A DNA stretch of 64,000 bases from Maritalea mobilis (GCF_019800885.1 NZ_JAHVKE010000002.1:434001-498000); one strand, 5' to 3'; counted from the stretch's first letter, positions 42,793 to 52,157 are shown. Notes: generated from the sequence alone by a model not told the origin. Made by a program: numbers and translations.

Positions 42793-44232
42793 ATGGCGGT
42801 TGAAATGAGCGGAATGCCTTGCGTCATCCTTGCCGGGGGCGAAGGGCGGCGCCTTGGAGGTGGCAAACCTTTTGTGAGCCTCGCCGGGCGGCCTCTGGTG
42901 TCACATGTTGCAGGTCGGATGGCGTCGCAATGTGCGGCGCTGGCCGTAAATGCGTCTGATCCCGGTCTGTATCGATCCCTTGGCATGCCGGTCATTCCTG
43001 ATGCCGTGCCGGGGCAGGGCCCCCTCGGGGGCGTGCTGGCCGCGATGGATTGGGCGGCGGCTTGTGGCGCAGACCGCGTCGTTACCGTGGCTGTCGACAC
43101 ACCTTTTCTACCGCGGGATCTGGTCGCGCGCCTGGAAGCGGTGCAAGCCTCGGCGGTTGTGGCGGAAACAGACGGTGGGCTGCATCCGGTCATTGGGCTC
43201 TGGTCGGTCGATTTGCGGGACGATCTGCGTGCCGCGCTGGGAAAAGGGGCCCGCAAGGTGCGGGTCTGGGCAGAAAGTGTCGGAGCACGGATCGTGCGGT
43301 TCGACGACGCGGACGCGTTCTTCAACGTGAACACAGCCGAAGATCTGGCACAGGCCGAAGCGATGCTGATGGCGCAGGCGATGGCGTTTGACACGATTCT
43401 CGTGGTCGACTGGTCGGCCCGTGCCGCGCCATCGCCTGCGAAACCCAGCAAGGATGCGATTCATATAGGCATGGTCCGGGATGGGCGGATCACGGGCAGC
43501 TACCACCGCACGCGTGCCCATGCGATGCGCTGGTTGACCGGGCTTCTGGATGGCGAGAGGCGGGCCGGCCGCCGGGTGCTGGCGGCGTTCGATTTCCCCT
43601 TTGCCTATCCGGCGGGGTTCGGGCGGGCGGTCACCGGCTCGGATGATCCGCTGGCGATCTGGGCCGATCTGGCGGACCGGATCGCGGATGATGAGCGCAA
43701 TGGCAACAACCGCTTCGAGGTGGCGGCTGATCTCAATCGGTTGTTCGGGCAGGAGGGGCCGTTTTGGGGCCATCCGCAGGGGCGCGAGATCCCGGACTTG
43801 CCGTTTCACAAACCTACTTATGCCGGGTTTCCCTTCGACGAGCGGCGCGGGATCGAGCGGCTGATCCCCCGCGCAAAGACCTGTTTTCAGCTCTTGGGGG
43901 CGGGCTCGGTCGGGTCGCAGGCGCTCTTGGGGATTCCGCGCTTGCAGGCCTTGCGGATGCGGTATGGCGATGACCTTGCGGTGGCGCCGTTTCAGTCGGC
44001 CGGCGCGCCGATCGTTCTGGCCGAGGTGTACCCCGGCCTGATCGACGAGGCGATCAAGGCGCAGGTTGGCCCCGGCGACATTCTGGATGCCGTGCAGGTG
44101 CAGTCGATGGCGCGGGCCTTGTCGCGCCTTGCGCCGGAGCGGTTGAATGCGTTGCTGGCCGAGGGCGACCCGGTCGAGGGGTGGATCCTTGGTCACGGGC
44201 ACGAGGCCGCGCTTGTCGAGGCTTTGGGGTGA
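42793..44232 (+). CDS. MobA-like nucleotidyltransferase fused to a second domain
   Basis: A 479-residue two-domain protein. Residues 8-190 are a MobA-type molybdenum cofactor guanylyltransferase: LAGGEGRRLGGGK at 13-25, GQGPLGGVLAAMDWA near 74 and VAVDTPFLP near 99. Residues 198-479 form a separate domain beginning DTILVVDWSARA, with AFDFPFAYP, FWGHPQGREIPDLP and RAKTCFQLLGAGSVGSQAL; its fold looks RNase-H-like but I cannot name a family with certainty. Normal MobA is about 200 residues. The stop overlaps the next GTG start. The second domain occurs in related genomes annotated as molybdopterin guanine dinucleotide synthesis. Confidence 0.8.
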   Translation: MAVEMSGMPCVILAGGEGRRLGGGKPFVSLAGRPLVSHVAGRMASQCAALAVNASDPGLYRSLGMPVIPDAVPGQGPLGGVLAAMDWAAACGADRVVTVAVDTPFLPRDLVARLEAVQASAVVAETDGGLHPVIGLWSVDLRDDLRAALGKGARKVRVWAESVGARIVRFDDADAFFNVNTAEDLAQAEAMLMAQAMAFDTILVVDWSARAAPSPAKPSKDAIHIGMVRDGRITGSYHRTRAHAMRWLTGLLDGERRAGRRVLAAFDFPFAYPAGFGRAVTGSDDPLAIWADLADRIADDERNGNNRFEVAADLNRLFGQEGPFWGHPQGREIPDLPFHKPTYAGFPFDERRGIERLIPRAKTCFQLLGAGSVGSQALLGIPRLQALRMRYGDDLAVAPFQSAGAPIVLAEVYPGLIDEAIKAQVGPGDILDAVQVQSMARALSRLAPERLNALLAEGDPVEGWILGHGHEAALVEALG

Positions 44233-45107
44233 GGTCGCGTCATCCCCTGTTCGGCCTTGCGCTGGCCGCGTTTGGGGCCTTGGCCCTGACCCCCGACACG
44301 CTTCTGATGCGCATCTCGGGGATGAGCGGCGTGCAGATGATGGGCTGGCGGGGCACCCTGATGGGGGTGGTGATGCTGGCGACATGGGCGGTCTTGCACA
44401 GGGGACACCTACGTGCGGACATCAGGGCATTGGCGACGATTTCGGGGCTTGGCGTGGCGCTGTCGCAGGCGGTGAACGGGGCATTTTTTGCCATCGGGAT
44501 CGCCATTGCACCTGTGACGGTGGTCTTGCTGGGCGTGGCCACGGTGCCGGTCTTTGCCGCCGTGTTTTCACGCCTGATGCTGGGGGAGCCGACAAGCCGT
44601 GCGACATGGGCCACCATCGCCGCGGTGCTGGCAGGCATCGCGTTGGCCATCCTGGGAAAGCCCGACGCCAGTGCGCCTTGGGATGTGGCCAGCCTGCTGG
44701 GCGGGGCGATGGGATTGGGGGTGGCCGCCTGCCTCGCCTTTTCCTTCGTGCTGATCCGGCGGGCGGGCGGGTTGCCCATTCTGCCCGCCGTGGGCACAGG
44801 GGCATTGATGGCGGGGTTGGTGGGCGTGGCGATCACAGGACCCGCGCAGATGGGGCAGGGGGCGGTCTGGGCCATCGCGATCACCGGTGTTGTGATCCTG
44901 CCCGTAGGGTTCTTTGCGCTGTCGCTGGCCTCGCGGCACACGGCTGCGGCGAATGTGTCGCTTCTGATGCTGCTGGAAACGGTGCTTGGCCCGCTTTGGG
45001 TCTGGCTGGGCTATGGCGAGGCGCCGACCCCGCTGATGTTGGTGGGCGGGGCCATCGTGATCGGCAGCCTCGCCCTTTATCTGTTGCGGCAACGCCGGGG
45101 CGCCTGA
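44229..45107 (+). CDS. EamA-family (DMT) transporter
   Basis: A 292-residue membrane protein with ten predicted spans arranged as two EamA repeats, typical of drug/metabolite exporters. The GTG at 44229 overlaps the previous stop (GTGA), so translation is coupled to the MobA fusion gene. Substrate unknown. Confidence 0.88.
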   Translation: MRSRHPLFGLALAAFGALALTPDTLLMRISGMSGVQMMGWRGTLMGVVMLATWAVLHRGHLRADIRALATISGLGVALSQAVNGAFFAIGIAIAPVTVVLLGVATVPVFAAVFSRLMLGEPTSRATWATIAAVLAGIALAILGKPDASAPWDVASLLGGAMGLGVAACLAFSFVLIRRAGGLPILPAVGTGALMAGLVGVAITGPAQMGQGAVWAIAITGVVILPVGFFALSLASRHTAAANVSLLMLLETVLGPLWVWLGYGEAPTPLMLVGGAIVIGSLALYLLRQRRGA

Positions 45108-45110
45108 GCC

Positions 45111-46280
45111 TTACTGCAAATCGGCAAAGGCGCTTTGCAGGCGGCCGGCCGCGTCTTCGATCACCGAGCGCGGCGCGGCGAGGTTGAAGCGCATCCAGGT
45201 CTCGCCGCCCTTGCCGAAGGTCGGGCCATGGTTGGCGGCGATGCCGGCCTCTTTCTCCACCCGGGTGGTGAATTCCTCGCGGCTCATGCCGGTGCCCGAG
45301 AAATCGACCCAGGACAGGTAAGTGGCTTGCAGCGGCATCGAGGTGACACCGGGAATGGCGGCGATGCCCGCATCGAACACCTCGGCATTGGCGGCGATAT
45401 AGGCCATCAGGTCATCCACCCAGGCTGCACCCTCGGGCGAATAGGCGGCGGTGACCATGTGCAGGCCGAAGCTGTTGGGCGACATGCCAAGGGCCATCAT
45501 CCGTGCGCCGAAGCGCGCGCGCAGATCTGGGTCGGGGATGATCACGTTGCCAACATGTGCCCCCGCGATGTTGAAGGTCTTGGTGGCCGCCGTCATCATC
45601 ACCAACCGGTCATCCAGCCCTTCGATCCTGGCCATCGGGATGTGCGACTGCCCCGGCATCACGAGGTCATGGTGGATTTCGTCCGACACCACGATCAGGT
45701 CATGGCGGCGCGCGAACTCGGCCACGCCCTCCAACTCCTCGCGGGTCCAGACGCGGCCGCCGGGGTTATGGGGCGAGCAGAAGACCAGCATCTTCTCATT
45801 GCCGGTCATCTGGGCGTCGAACGCCTCGAAATCGAGGCGGTAGGTGCCATCCTCGATGGGCATCTGCAATTCCCGCAGGTCGCGGTTCGAGGCGCGAATG
45901 ACCTTAGCGAACGCGTGATACACGGGCGTGAACAGAACCACGCCGTCGCCTTCCTTCGTGAACGCATCGAGGCACATCGCGGTGCCGTTCACCAGGCCAT
46001 GTGTCGTGAAGATCCAATCCGGGTCCACCGCCCATCCGTGGCGGTTTTCCATCCACCACTGGATCGCACCCTTGTAGGCGCTGTCATCGCCGAAATAGCC
46101 GTAGATGCCATGATCGAGCATCCCGCGAACGGCCTCCTGCACGCAGTTGGGTGGCCGGAAATCCATATCGGCGACCCACATGGCCAAACCTGTATCCGGG
46201 GAGACGCCGTAGAGCGTGTCCATCATGTCCCATTTCACGCAATGGGTGCCGCGTCGGTCGATGATCTCGTCGAAACTCAT
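45111..46280 (-). CDS. PatB/MalY-type PLP-dependent C-S lyase
   Basis: A 389-residue fold-type I PLP enzyme of the PatB/MalY cystathionine beta-lyase group, which cleaves cystathionine or cysteine conjugates to thiols, pyruvate and ammonia. PLP Lys234 lies in TAATKTFNIAG; other marks are WVADMDF, GIYGYF, CSPHNPGGRVW and VVSDEIHHDL. The gene converges on the EamA gene and diverges from the deformylase operon. Confidence 0.92.
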   Translation of the reverse strand: MSFDEIIDRRGTHCVKWDMMDTLYGVSPDTGLAMWVADMDFRPPNCVQEAVRGMLDHGIYGYFGDDSAYKGAIQWWMENRHGWAVDPDWIFTTHGLVNGTAMCLDAFTKEGDGVVLFTPVYHAFAKVIRASNRDLRELQMPIEDGTYRLDFEAFDAQMTGNEKMLVFCSPHNPGGRVWTREELEGVAEFARRHDLIVVSDEIHHDLVMPGQSHIPMARIEGLDDRLVMMTAATKTFNIAGAHVGNVIIPDPDLRARFGARMMALGMSPNSFGLHMVTAAYSPEGAAWVDDLMAYIAANAEVFDAGIAAIPGVTSMPLQATYLSWVDFSGTGMSREEFTTRVEKEAGIAANHGPTFGKGGETWMRFNLAAPRSVIEDAAGRLQSAFADLQ

Positions 46281-46521
46281 GTAAGTGCCCCTGGACTCCG
46301 CTTCGTTCGCATTTTCCCCAAGAAGCAGAATGATGATCCTATTTCAATACGCATTATTGGAACAGGTGTTCTGCATTGTGCTCATAGATGGGAAAAGATG
46401 ACTTTCAGGTGTTTCGCGTCTCGCGCGATGCCTGTGAATTTCTCCGGCCTTGCTGGCGGAAGGTCAAGCCATAGGGTCGCGGTCAGTTGCGACCGCGTGC
46501 CGGATCGCCTATCTCACCAGC

Positions 46522-47052
46522 ATGCAAAGGCCCATCTTGATCCATCCCGACCCACGCTTGAAAAAGGTCGTCGCCCCCGTGCCCGATTTGTCGGACGAGT
46601 TGCGGGTGCTGGCCGATGACATGTTGGAAACGATGTATGGCGCGCCGGGTATCGGCCTCGCGGCGCCTCAGATCGGTGTTATGACCAGCCTGATCGTTCT
46701 GGATTGTGCCAAGGGCACGGACGAAGCCGCCGCGCCGCGACCGCTCGCCATGTTCAACCCCCAGATCGTCGCGCAATCGGACGAAACCAGCGTTTACGAA
46801 GAGGGGTGCCTGTCCATCCCTGAAATCTTCGCGGATGTCGAACGCCCTGCCGAGGTGACCGTCGAATGGATGGATCCAAACGGCAACGCGCAGCGCGAAA
46901 CCTTCGACGGGCTGTGGGCCACTTGCGTGCAGCACGAAATCGATCACCTCAACGGCAAGCTGTTCATCGACTATCTCAAGCCGTTGAAGCGACAGATGAT
47001 CACCCGCAAGATGGTCAAGCTCAAGAAAGAGCGCGCGCGGGAAGCCGGCTGA
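46522..47052 (+). CDS. def: Peptide deformylase (complete active site)
   Basis: A 176-residue metalloenzyme that removes the formyl group from nascent proteins. All three motifs are intact: GIGLAAPQ at 43-50, EGCLS at 94-98 with metal-binding Cys96, and HEIDH at 138-142. A conserved C-terminal tail (YLKPLKRQMITRKMVKLKKERA) follows. The ATG at 46522 is chosen over an upstream in-frame ATG by family alignment. It begins a four-gene overlapping operon def-def2-def3-fmt. Confidence 0.96.
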   Translation: MQRPILIHPDPRLKKVVAPVPDLSDELRVLADDMLETMYGAPGIGLAAPQIGVMTSLIVLDCAKGTDEAAAPRPLAMFNPQIVAQSDETSVYEEGCLSIPEIFADVERPAEVTVEWMDPNGNAQRETFDGLWATCVQHEIDHLNGKLFIDYLKPLKRQMITRKMVKLKKERAREAG

Positions 47053-47510
47053 TGGCGGTGCGCCCGGTCGTCCTTGCCCCGGACCCGGTGTTGTCGCAGG
47101 TCTGCGCGCCGGTCGAGCGGTTCGATGGCGCGCTGGGCGACCTGGCGATGGACCTGATTCAGACGCTCTATGCCGCCGAGGGGCGAGGGCTTGCCGCGCC
47201 GCAGATCGGTGTGGCCGCGCGCATTTTCGTCATGGACACAACATGGAAAGAGGGGGCGCCAAGCCCCATGGTTTTCGTGAACCCCGAGATCATCGCGGCC
47301 GCGACCGAAATGGCCGAGTACGAGGAACGCTGCCTGTCGATCCCCGGCCAACCTGTGCGCATCAAGCGGCCCCGTTGGGTCGAGTTGCGGTGGCAATCGC
47401 TTACGGGCCAAACGCAACAGGCGCGGTTCGGCGGGTTCGACGCGGTCTGCGTCCAGCACGAGCGCGACCATTTGGACGGCATTCTCATCACCGATGGTAT
47501 GGCGGCATGA
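47052..47510 (+). CDS. Second peptide deformylase paralogue
   Basis: A 152-residue deformylase homologue with GRGLAAPQ at 44-51, ERCLS at 92-96 in place of EGCLS (Gly to Arg at 93, Cys94 kept), and HERDH at 136-140. The metal ligands and catalytic Glu remain, so it may be active. It lacks the C-terminal tail of the first copy. It overlaps the first by one base (TGATG) and the third by four. Confidence 0.88.
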   Translation: MAVRPVVLAPDPVLSQVCAPVERFDGALGDLAMDLIQTLYAAEGRGLAAPQIGVAARIFVMDTTWKEGAPSPMVFVNPEIIAAATEMAEYEERCLSIPGQPVRIKRPRWVELRWQSLTGQTQQARFGGFDAVCVQHERDHLDGILITDGMAA

Positions 47511-48001
47511 CGGCGCGTCCGTGCATCCCCTGGCCCGACAAGCGGCTGCGCACCCCGGCCGAGCCCGTGGGTGAGATCACCGACAAGATCCGCGCGATCT
47601 GGGACGACATGATCGACACGATGGAGGCGATGCCGGGCGTCGGCCTCGCCGCGCCGCAGATCGGGGTGATGCTGCGCCTCGCCGTGGTCGATGCCAGCGA
47701 CGAACGCGGCTTTGCCGTTCGGCTGGCCGACCCTGAGATCGTGGCATCTGGCCCCGGAACCCGCCCGCATGACGAGGCCAGCCCGAACCTGCCCGGCGTC
47801 AGTGCAAAGATCATCCGCCCGCACCCGGTGACCGTGGCCTTCACCGATCACCACGGCATGCGGGTGCGCCGCGAGTTCACCGGGCTTTGGGCCACCTCGG
47901 TTCAGCACCAGATCGATCATCTGAACGGGCGCATGTACTTCGACAACCTGTCCAAGGTGAAGCGCGACATGCTGCTGCGCAAAGCGAGGAAGACCGCCTG
48001 A
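47507..48001 (+). CDS. Third deformylase paralogue, predicted inactive
   Basis: A 164-residue deformylase-fold protein with GVGLAAPQ at 44-51 intact. The second motif reads EASPN: its metal Cys is Ser92. The HEXXH motif reads HQIDH at 134-138: the catalytic Glu is Gln135. Losing both predicts no deformylase activity. The tail ([18 protein letters not shown]) resembles that of the first copy. The frame is intact and tightly embedded between def2 and fmt (one-base overlap with fmt), which implies selection for some other role. Confidence 0.88.
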   Translation: MTARPCIPWPDKRLRTPAEPVGEITDKIRAIWDDMIDTMEAMPGVGLAAPQIGVMLRLAVVDASDERGFAVRLADPEIVASGPGTRPHDEASPNLPGVSAKIIRPHPVTVAFTDHHGMRVRREFTGLWATSVQHQIDHLNGRMYFDNLSKVKRDMLLRKARKTA

Positions 48002-48924
48002 TGCGCGTTATCTTCATGGGCACGCCTGATTTCTCGGTTCCCGTCCTCGATGCACTGGTGGCGGATGGGCACGAGATTGCATGCGTCTATTGCCAGCCGC
48101 CCCGTCCCGCCGGGCGCGGCAAGAAGGAACGAAAAAGCCCGGTGCACCTGGCTGCCGAGGCGCATGGCTTGCCCGTCCGGCATCCCAAGAGCCTGCGAAA
48201 TGACGAGGCGCAGAAGGAATTCGCGGCCTTGGACGCAGATCTGGCCGTGGTCGTCGCCTACGGTCTGATCCTTCCGCAGCCCGTTCTGGATGCGCCGAAA
48301 CAGGGGTGCCTGAACATCCATGCCAGCCTTCTTCCGCGCTGGCGCGGGGCGGCGCCAATCCAGCGCGCGATCATGGCCGGCGATGCAGAGACCGGCGTCT
48401 GCATCATGCAGATGGAGGCGGGCCTTGATACCGGCCCCGTTCTTTTGCGCCGCGCCATCCCCATAGGGGCCGAGGAAACCGCCGCCGAGTTGCATGATCG
48501 CCTGTCGATCTTGGGCGCCGAGGCGATCCTTGAGGCGCTGCACCAGCTGCCTGACCTGACGCCGGAGCCCCAGCCCGAGCAGGGCGTCACCTATGCCGAG
48601 AAGATCGACAAGGCCGAGGCCCGCATCGACTGGGCCGATCCCGCCGAGACCGTTGATCGCAAGATCCGTGGTCTCTCGCCTTTCCCGGGGGCTTGGACCA
48701 TGATCGACGGCAAGCGGGTGAAACTGCTGGCCTCGCGCATGGCAGATGGCAGCGGCACAGCGGGTGAGGTTCTGACCGGTTTGACCATCGCCTGTGGCCG
48801 AGGTGCGGTCGAGGTCACGCGCGTTCAGCCCGAGGGTAAAGCGCCCATGGCGGCCGGTGATTGGCTGCGCGGGGCGCGGTTGACGCCCGGAACGGTGTTG
48901 GGCGCTGAACAAGGGGAAGGTTGA
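48001..48924 (+). CDS. fmt: Methionyl-tRNA formyltransferase
   Basis: A 307-residue enzyme that formylates initiator Met-tRNA, the step before deformylation, so its place at the end of the def operon is logical. [16 protein letters not shown], the catalytic Asn-His in [18 protein letters not shown], and the C-terminal OB-like domain (about 210-307, ending [16 protein letters not shown]) are present. Full length. Confidence 0.97.
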   Translation: MRVIFMGTPDFSVPVLDALVADGHEIACVYCQPPRPAGRGKKERKSPVHLAAEAHGLPVRHPKSLRNDEAQKEFAALDADLAVVVAYGLILPQPVLDAPKQGCLNIHASLLPRWRGAAPIQRAIMAGDAETGVCIMQMEAGLDTGPVLLRRAIPIGAEETAAELHDRLSILGAEAILEALHQLPDLTPEPQPEQGVTYAEKIDKAEARIDWADPAETVDRKIRGLSPFPGAWTMIDGKRVKLLASRMADGSGTAGEVLTGLTIACGRGAVEVTRVQPEGKAPMAAGDWLRGARLTPGTVLGAEQGEG

Positions 48925-48925
48925 G

Positions 48926-49198
48926 ATGATCCTGTTTTCGTTCTTCGGCTCGCTGATGCTGGCCGGTATCGTCGCCTTCCTGTTCGAAAAATGGGGCTGG
49001 ACGCACAATGGCATTGTCCCCTCGGTGCTGATCGCCTTTGGTGCCGTGCTGGTCCTCTATTTCCTGCGGTCGCTGTTTCACCTCAGTCTCGGATCGCCGG
49101 GTGTCGACGCCATCGTGGGCGCGGCGGCGGCGTTGATCCTGATCCCGACCGAGGCCGCGCAGCGTCGCCGGACCCGGAACCGCGACCGACGTCGCTAA
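48926..49198 (+). CDS. Small membrane protein downstream of fmt
   Basis: A 90-residue protein with three hydrophobic segments (about 1-20, 28-48 and 60-75) and a very basic C-terminus (RRRTRNRDRRR). No family recognised. It begins one base after the fmt stop region with GGGGAAGGTTG as ribosome site, so it is part of the operon. Confidence 0.65.
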   Translation: MILFSFFGSLMLAGIVAFLFEKWGWTHNGIVPSVLIAFGAVLVLYFLRSLFHLSLGSPGVDAIVGAAAALILIPTEAAQRRRTRNRDRRR

Positions 49199-49314
49199 CG
49201 CGCACGAGCAACCGCGTTTTGCGGCGGCGCAGCACTTGCGCTTGCGCGCGCAGCATTCTATCCCTCGGCGCGACTCTTACGAAATATACTGTCGCATACA
49301 CCCGAGGAGCCGCC

Positions 49315-50274
49315 ATGAGCTTTCGCATCCAGCCGCAACCCGTCGCCCGCCCCAACCGTTGCCAGCTGTTCGGCCCGGGGTCGCGCCCTGCGATCTTTGA
49401 GAAAATGGCGAGTTCCGATGCGGACGTGATCAACCTCGACCTCGAGGATTCGGTCGCCCCCGATGACAAGGACGCGGCCCGCAAGAACGTGATCGAAGCC
49501 ATCGGCAGCGTCGATTGGGGTAACAAGACGCTCAGCGTGCGGGTCAACGGCCTCGACAGCCCCTACTGGTATCGTGACGTGGTCGACCTGCTGGAACAGG
49601 CCAGCGAACGGCTGGACCAGATCATGATCCCCAAGGTCGGCAATGCGTCCGATATCTACGCGGTCGACGCGCTGGTCACGTCGATCGAGGCGGCCATGGG
49701 CCGGACCAAGAAGATCGGCTTCGAGGTCATCATCGAATCGGCCGCCGGCATCGCCCATGTCGAGGAAATCGCGGCTTCTTCGCCCCGCTTGCATGCCATG
49801 AGCCTGGGTGCCGCCGATTTCGCGGCCTCGATGGGGATGCAGACCACCGGCATCGGTGGCACGCAGGAAAACTACTACATGCACCACGAGGGCAGCCGCT
49901 ATTACAGCGATCCGTGGCATTGGGCGCAGGCGGCCATCGTCGCGGCTTGCCGCACCCATGGGGTGCTGCCGGTCGACGGCCCGTTTGGTGATTTCTCGGA
50001 TGATGAGGGCTTCCGTGCGCAGGCGCGCCGCTCGGCTACGCTGGGCATGGTCGGCAAATGGGCGATCCACCCCAAGCAGGTGACGCTGGCCAACGAGGTT
50101 TTCACCCCGTCGGAGGAAGCCGTGGCCGAGGCGCGCGAGATCCTGGAGGCGATGGAAAAGGCCAAGGCCGAAGGCGCGGGGGCGACCGTCTACAAGGGCC
50201 GTCTGGTCGATATCGCGTCCATCAAGCAGGCCGAGGTGATCGTCAAACAGGCCGAGATGATCGCGGCCAGCTGA
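49315..50274 (+). CDS. mcl1: L-malyl-CoA/beta-methylmalyl-CoA lyase
   Basis: A 319-residue CoA-ester lyase. The sequence closely follows Rhodobacter Mcl1: PNRCQLFGPGSRPAIFEKM, DVINLDLEDSVAPDDK (metal Glu/Asp), GFEVIIESAAGIAHVEEIA and GMQTTGIGGTQENYYM. Mcl1 cleaves beta-methylmalyl-CoA to glyoxylate and propionyl-CoA in the ethylmalonyl-CoA pathway, used for acetate assimilation without isocitrate lyase. CGAGGAGCC lies before the ATG. Three hairpins follow the gene. Confidence 0.94.
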   Translation: MSFRIQPQPVARPNRCQLFGPGSRPAIFEKMASSDADVINLDLEDSVAPDDKDAARKNVIEAIGSVDWGNKTLSVRVNGLDSPYWYRDVVDLLEQASERLDQIMIPKVGNASDIYAVDALVTSIEAAMGRTKKIGFEVIIESAAGIAHVEEIAASSPRLHAMSLGAADFAASMGMQTTGIGGTQENYYMHHEGSRYYSDPWHWAQAAIVAACRTHGVLPVDGPFGDFSDDEGFRAQARRSATLGMVGKWAIHPKQVTLANEVFTPSEEAVAEAREILEAMEKAKAEGAGATVYKGRLVDIASIKQAEVIVKQAEMIAAS

Positions 50275-50277
50275 CAG

Positions 50278-50301
50278 GAAGATTGTTCTCGAACAATCTT
50301 C
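50278..50301. terminator. First of three hairpins after mcl1
   Basis: GAAGATTGTTC (50278-50288) and GAACAATCTTC (50291-50301) form an 11-bp inverted repeat with a 2-base centre, directly after the mcl1 stop. It could be a terminator stem or an operator. Confidence 0.6.
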
Positions 50302-50308
50302 GGCGCCG

Positions 50309-50330
50309 AAAAACCTTCGTGATGGTTTTT
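50309..50330 (+). terminator. Second hairpin after mcl1 (with T-run)
   Basis: AAAAACC (50309-50315), an 8-base loop, then GGTTTTT (50324-50330). The A-run and T-run make it suitable as a bidirectional terminator. Confidence 0.7.
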
Positions 50331-50350
50331 CCGGTCCAAGCACCTGATCC

Positions 50351-50374
50351 AAGCCGCGGCCCGTGCCGCGGCTT
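50351..50374 (+). terminator. Third hairpin, before accA
   Basis: AAGCCGCGGC (50351-50360), loop CCGT, GCCGCGGCTT (50365-50374). A stable 10-bp stem about 64 bases before accA. Confidence 0.65.
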
Positions 50375-50437
50375 GTTGCATCCGGCCAGCGCCCCAGCCA
50401 TATAACGCGGGATGCCACGCAACGGATGAACGCCGCC

Positions 50438-51397
50438 ATGCACTATCTCGACTTCGAAAAACCGCTCGCTGAAATTGAGGGGAAGGCCGAGGAACTGCGC
50501 GCGCTTGCCCGCCGCAGCGAAGGGGCCAATGTCGCGGACGAAGCGGCCGCCCTGGACCGCAAGGCCGCGGACATGCTGGTGGATCTCTACAAGAACCTCA
50601 CGCCCTGGCGGAAATGCCAGGTGGCGCGCCATCCGCAGCGCCCGCATTGCGAGGCCTATATCAAGGCGCTTTTCACGGAATACACGCCGCTGGCCGGGGA
50701 CCGGAACTTTGCCGATGACCATGCAGTCATGGGCGGACTGGCGCGGTTCGACGATCAGCCCGTCGTGGTGATCGGCCATGAAAAGGGCCACGACACCAAG
50801 ACCCGGATCGAGCGCAATTTCGGCATGGCCCGGCCCGAGGGTTATCGCAAGGCCGTGCGCCTGATGGATATGGCCGATCGTTTCGGCCTGCCGGTGATTA
50901 CGCTGGTCGACACGCCCGGTGCCTATCCTGGCAAGGGCGCGGAGGAGCGCGGCCAGTCCGAGGCCATCGCCCGGTCGACCGAGAAATGCCTGCAGATCGG
51001 CGTGCCCCTGATCTCCATCATCATCGGCGAGGGCGGTTCAGGCGGCGCCGTGGCCTTTGCCACCGCTGACAAGCTCGCGATGCTGGAACACTCCGTCTAC
51101 TCGGTCATCTCGCCCGAAGGCTGCGCCTCGATCCTCTGGAAGGATGCCGAGAAGATGCGCGAAGCCGCCGAGGCGTTGCGCCTGACAGCCCAGGACCTGC
51201 ACAAGCTTGGGGTCTGCGACCTTGTCATCAAGGAGCCGACGGGCGGCGCGCAACGCGATACCGAGGCGACGATTGCCGAGGTCGGCAAAGCCATCCGCTC
51301 GATGCTGGCGCAACTGAAGGACGCCGGAGGCGCGGATCTGATTGCATCGCGTCGCCGCAAGTATCTCGACATGGGGTCGAAGGGGCTGGCTGCGTGA
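50438..51397 (+). CDS. accA: Acetyl-CoA carboxylase carboxyltransferase subunit alpha
   Basis: A 319-residue subunit of the carboxyltransferase that makes malonyl-CoA for fatty acid synthesis with Acc[24 protein letters not shown], the zinc-less alpha crotonase fold, [19 protein letters not shown], and the oxyanion-hole region [32 protein letters not shown] are present. The ATG at 50438 matches family starts; ATG 50426 would add four residues. The stop overlaps the next GTG by four bases. Confidence 0.97.
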   Translation: MHYLDFEKPLAEIEGKAEELRALARRSEGANVADEAAALDRKAADMLVDLYKNLTPWRKCQVARHPQRPHCEAYIKALFTEYTPLAGDRNFADDHAVMGGLARFDDQPVVVIGHEKGHDTKTRIERNFGMARPEGYRKAVRLMDMADRFGLPVITLVDTPGAYPGKGAEERGQSEAIARSTEKCLQIGVPLISIIIGEGGSGGAVAFATADKLAMLEHSVYSVISPEGCASILWKDAEKMREAAEALRLTAQDLHKLGVCDLVIKEPTGGAQRDTEATIAEVGKAIRSMLAQLKDAGGADLIASRRRKYLDMGSKGLAA

Positions 51398-51936
51398 TCT
51401 CTCGCCGGGCTTTGCTTGCGCTTGTGCCTGTCTCTCTGCTGTCCTGGCCCCGCGCCGCGACCGCGCTGGAGCTTGGAGCCATGACACCTGTCACAGATCT
51501 CGACTGGTCCTACCTCGCCGACACCGTCATGGGCGGTGTTTCGCAGGGCCAAGCCCGGCTCGAAGGCGGGGCAATCCGCCTGACCGGAACGGTTTCCACT
51601 GAGAATCGGGGCGGTTTCATCCAGACGCGGACGGCGCTGCCCGAAGGGTTGTCGCCCGGAACGACCGCTCTGCGCCTTCGGGTGCGTGGCAACGGCGAAC
51701 GCTATTTCATTCACCTGCGCACGACGCGCACGCGGCTCCCTTGGCAATACTATCAGGCGGGCTTCGTGGCCGGCTCGGACTGGTCGGACGTGACACTGCC
51801 CCTTGTCGATTTTGCGCCGTCAGGCCGGCTCATGCGGGCGCGCATCGCCCCGGAAGAGGTGCGCTCGATTGGCCTCGTCGCGTATGGCCGCGACCACGAG
51901 GCGGATGTGTCCCTGAGCGAGATCGGCGCGGCCTAG
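51394..51936 (+). CDS. CIA30-family exported protein
   Basis: A 180-residue protein with an N-terminal signal ([21 protein letters not shown]) and the CIA30 (NADH:ubiquinone oxidoreductase intermediate-associated protein 30) beta-sandwich: [26 protein letters not shown] and WQYYQAGF. In mitochondria CIA30 is a complex I assembly factor; bacterial exported members have no proven role. The GTG start is coupled to accA. Confidence 0.85.
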   Translation: MISRRALLALVPVSLLSWPRAATALELGAMTPVTDLDWSYLADTVMGGVSQGQARLEGGAIRLTGTVSTENRGGFIQTRTALPEGLSPGTTALRLRVRGNGERYFIHLRTTRTRLPWQYYQAGFVAGSDWSDVTLPLVDFAPSGRLMRARIAPEEVRSIGLVAYGRDHEADVSLSEIGAA

Positions 51937-52157
51937 CCCGCGCCCTTGATCCATGCGCCGATGGTGAAGCTGGCGACCGCAGCGGTCAGCAGGATCAACC
52001 CGATATAGAGCGCGCTCAGCCCGTCGCGGCAGAACCCGCCCCCATTGCCACATTCATACATATTACCGGTCAGGGAGTAGCCCGCGAGCACGGCCAGAAG
52101 CAGCAGGAAGATCGCGCCTGCCGCGAAAAAGAAAAGGCTCAGGACGCGGGCTACCAC
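51933..52157 (-). CDS. Small two-span membrane protein
   Basis: A 74-residue protein with spans at about 8-29 and 49-68 and two Cys in the exported loop (YECGNGGGFCRDG), perhaps a disulfide. GTG start overlapping the stop of the upstream flavin-fold gene by seven bases. It converges with the CIA30 gene, overlapping by four bases. No family recognised. Confidence 0.6.
   Translation of the reverse strand: MVARVLSLFFFAAGAIFLLLLAVLAGYSLTGNMYECGNGGGFCRDGLSALYIGLILLTAAVASFTIGAWIKGAG

Noticed and set aside
46360-46371. GAACAGGTGTTC, which looks like a LexA box
   Set aside because: This is the Gram-positive form; alphaproteobacterial LexA uses GTTC-N7-GTTC, and no SOS gene is adjacent.
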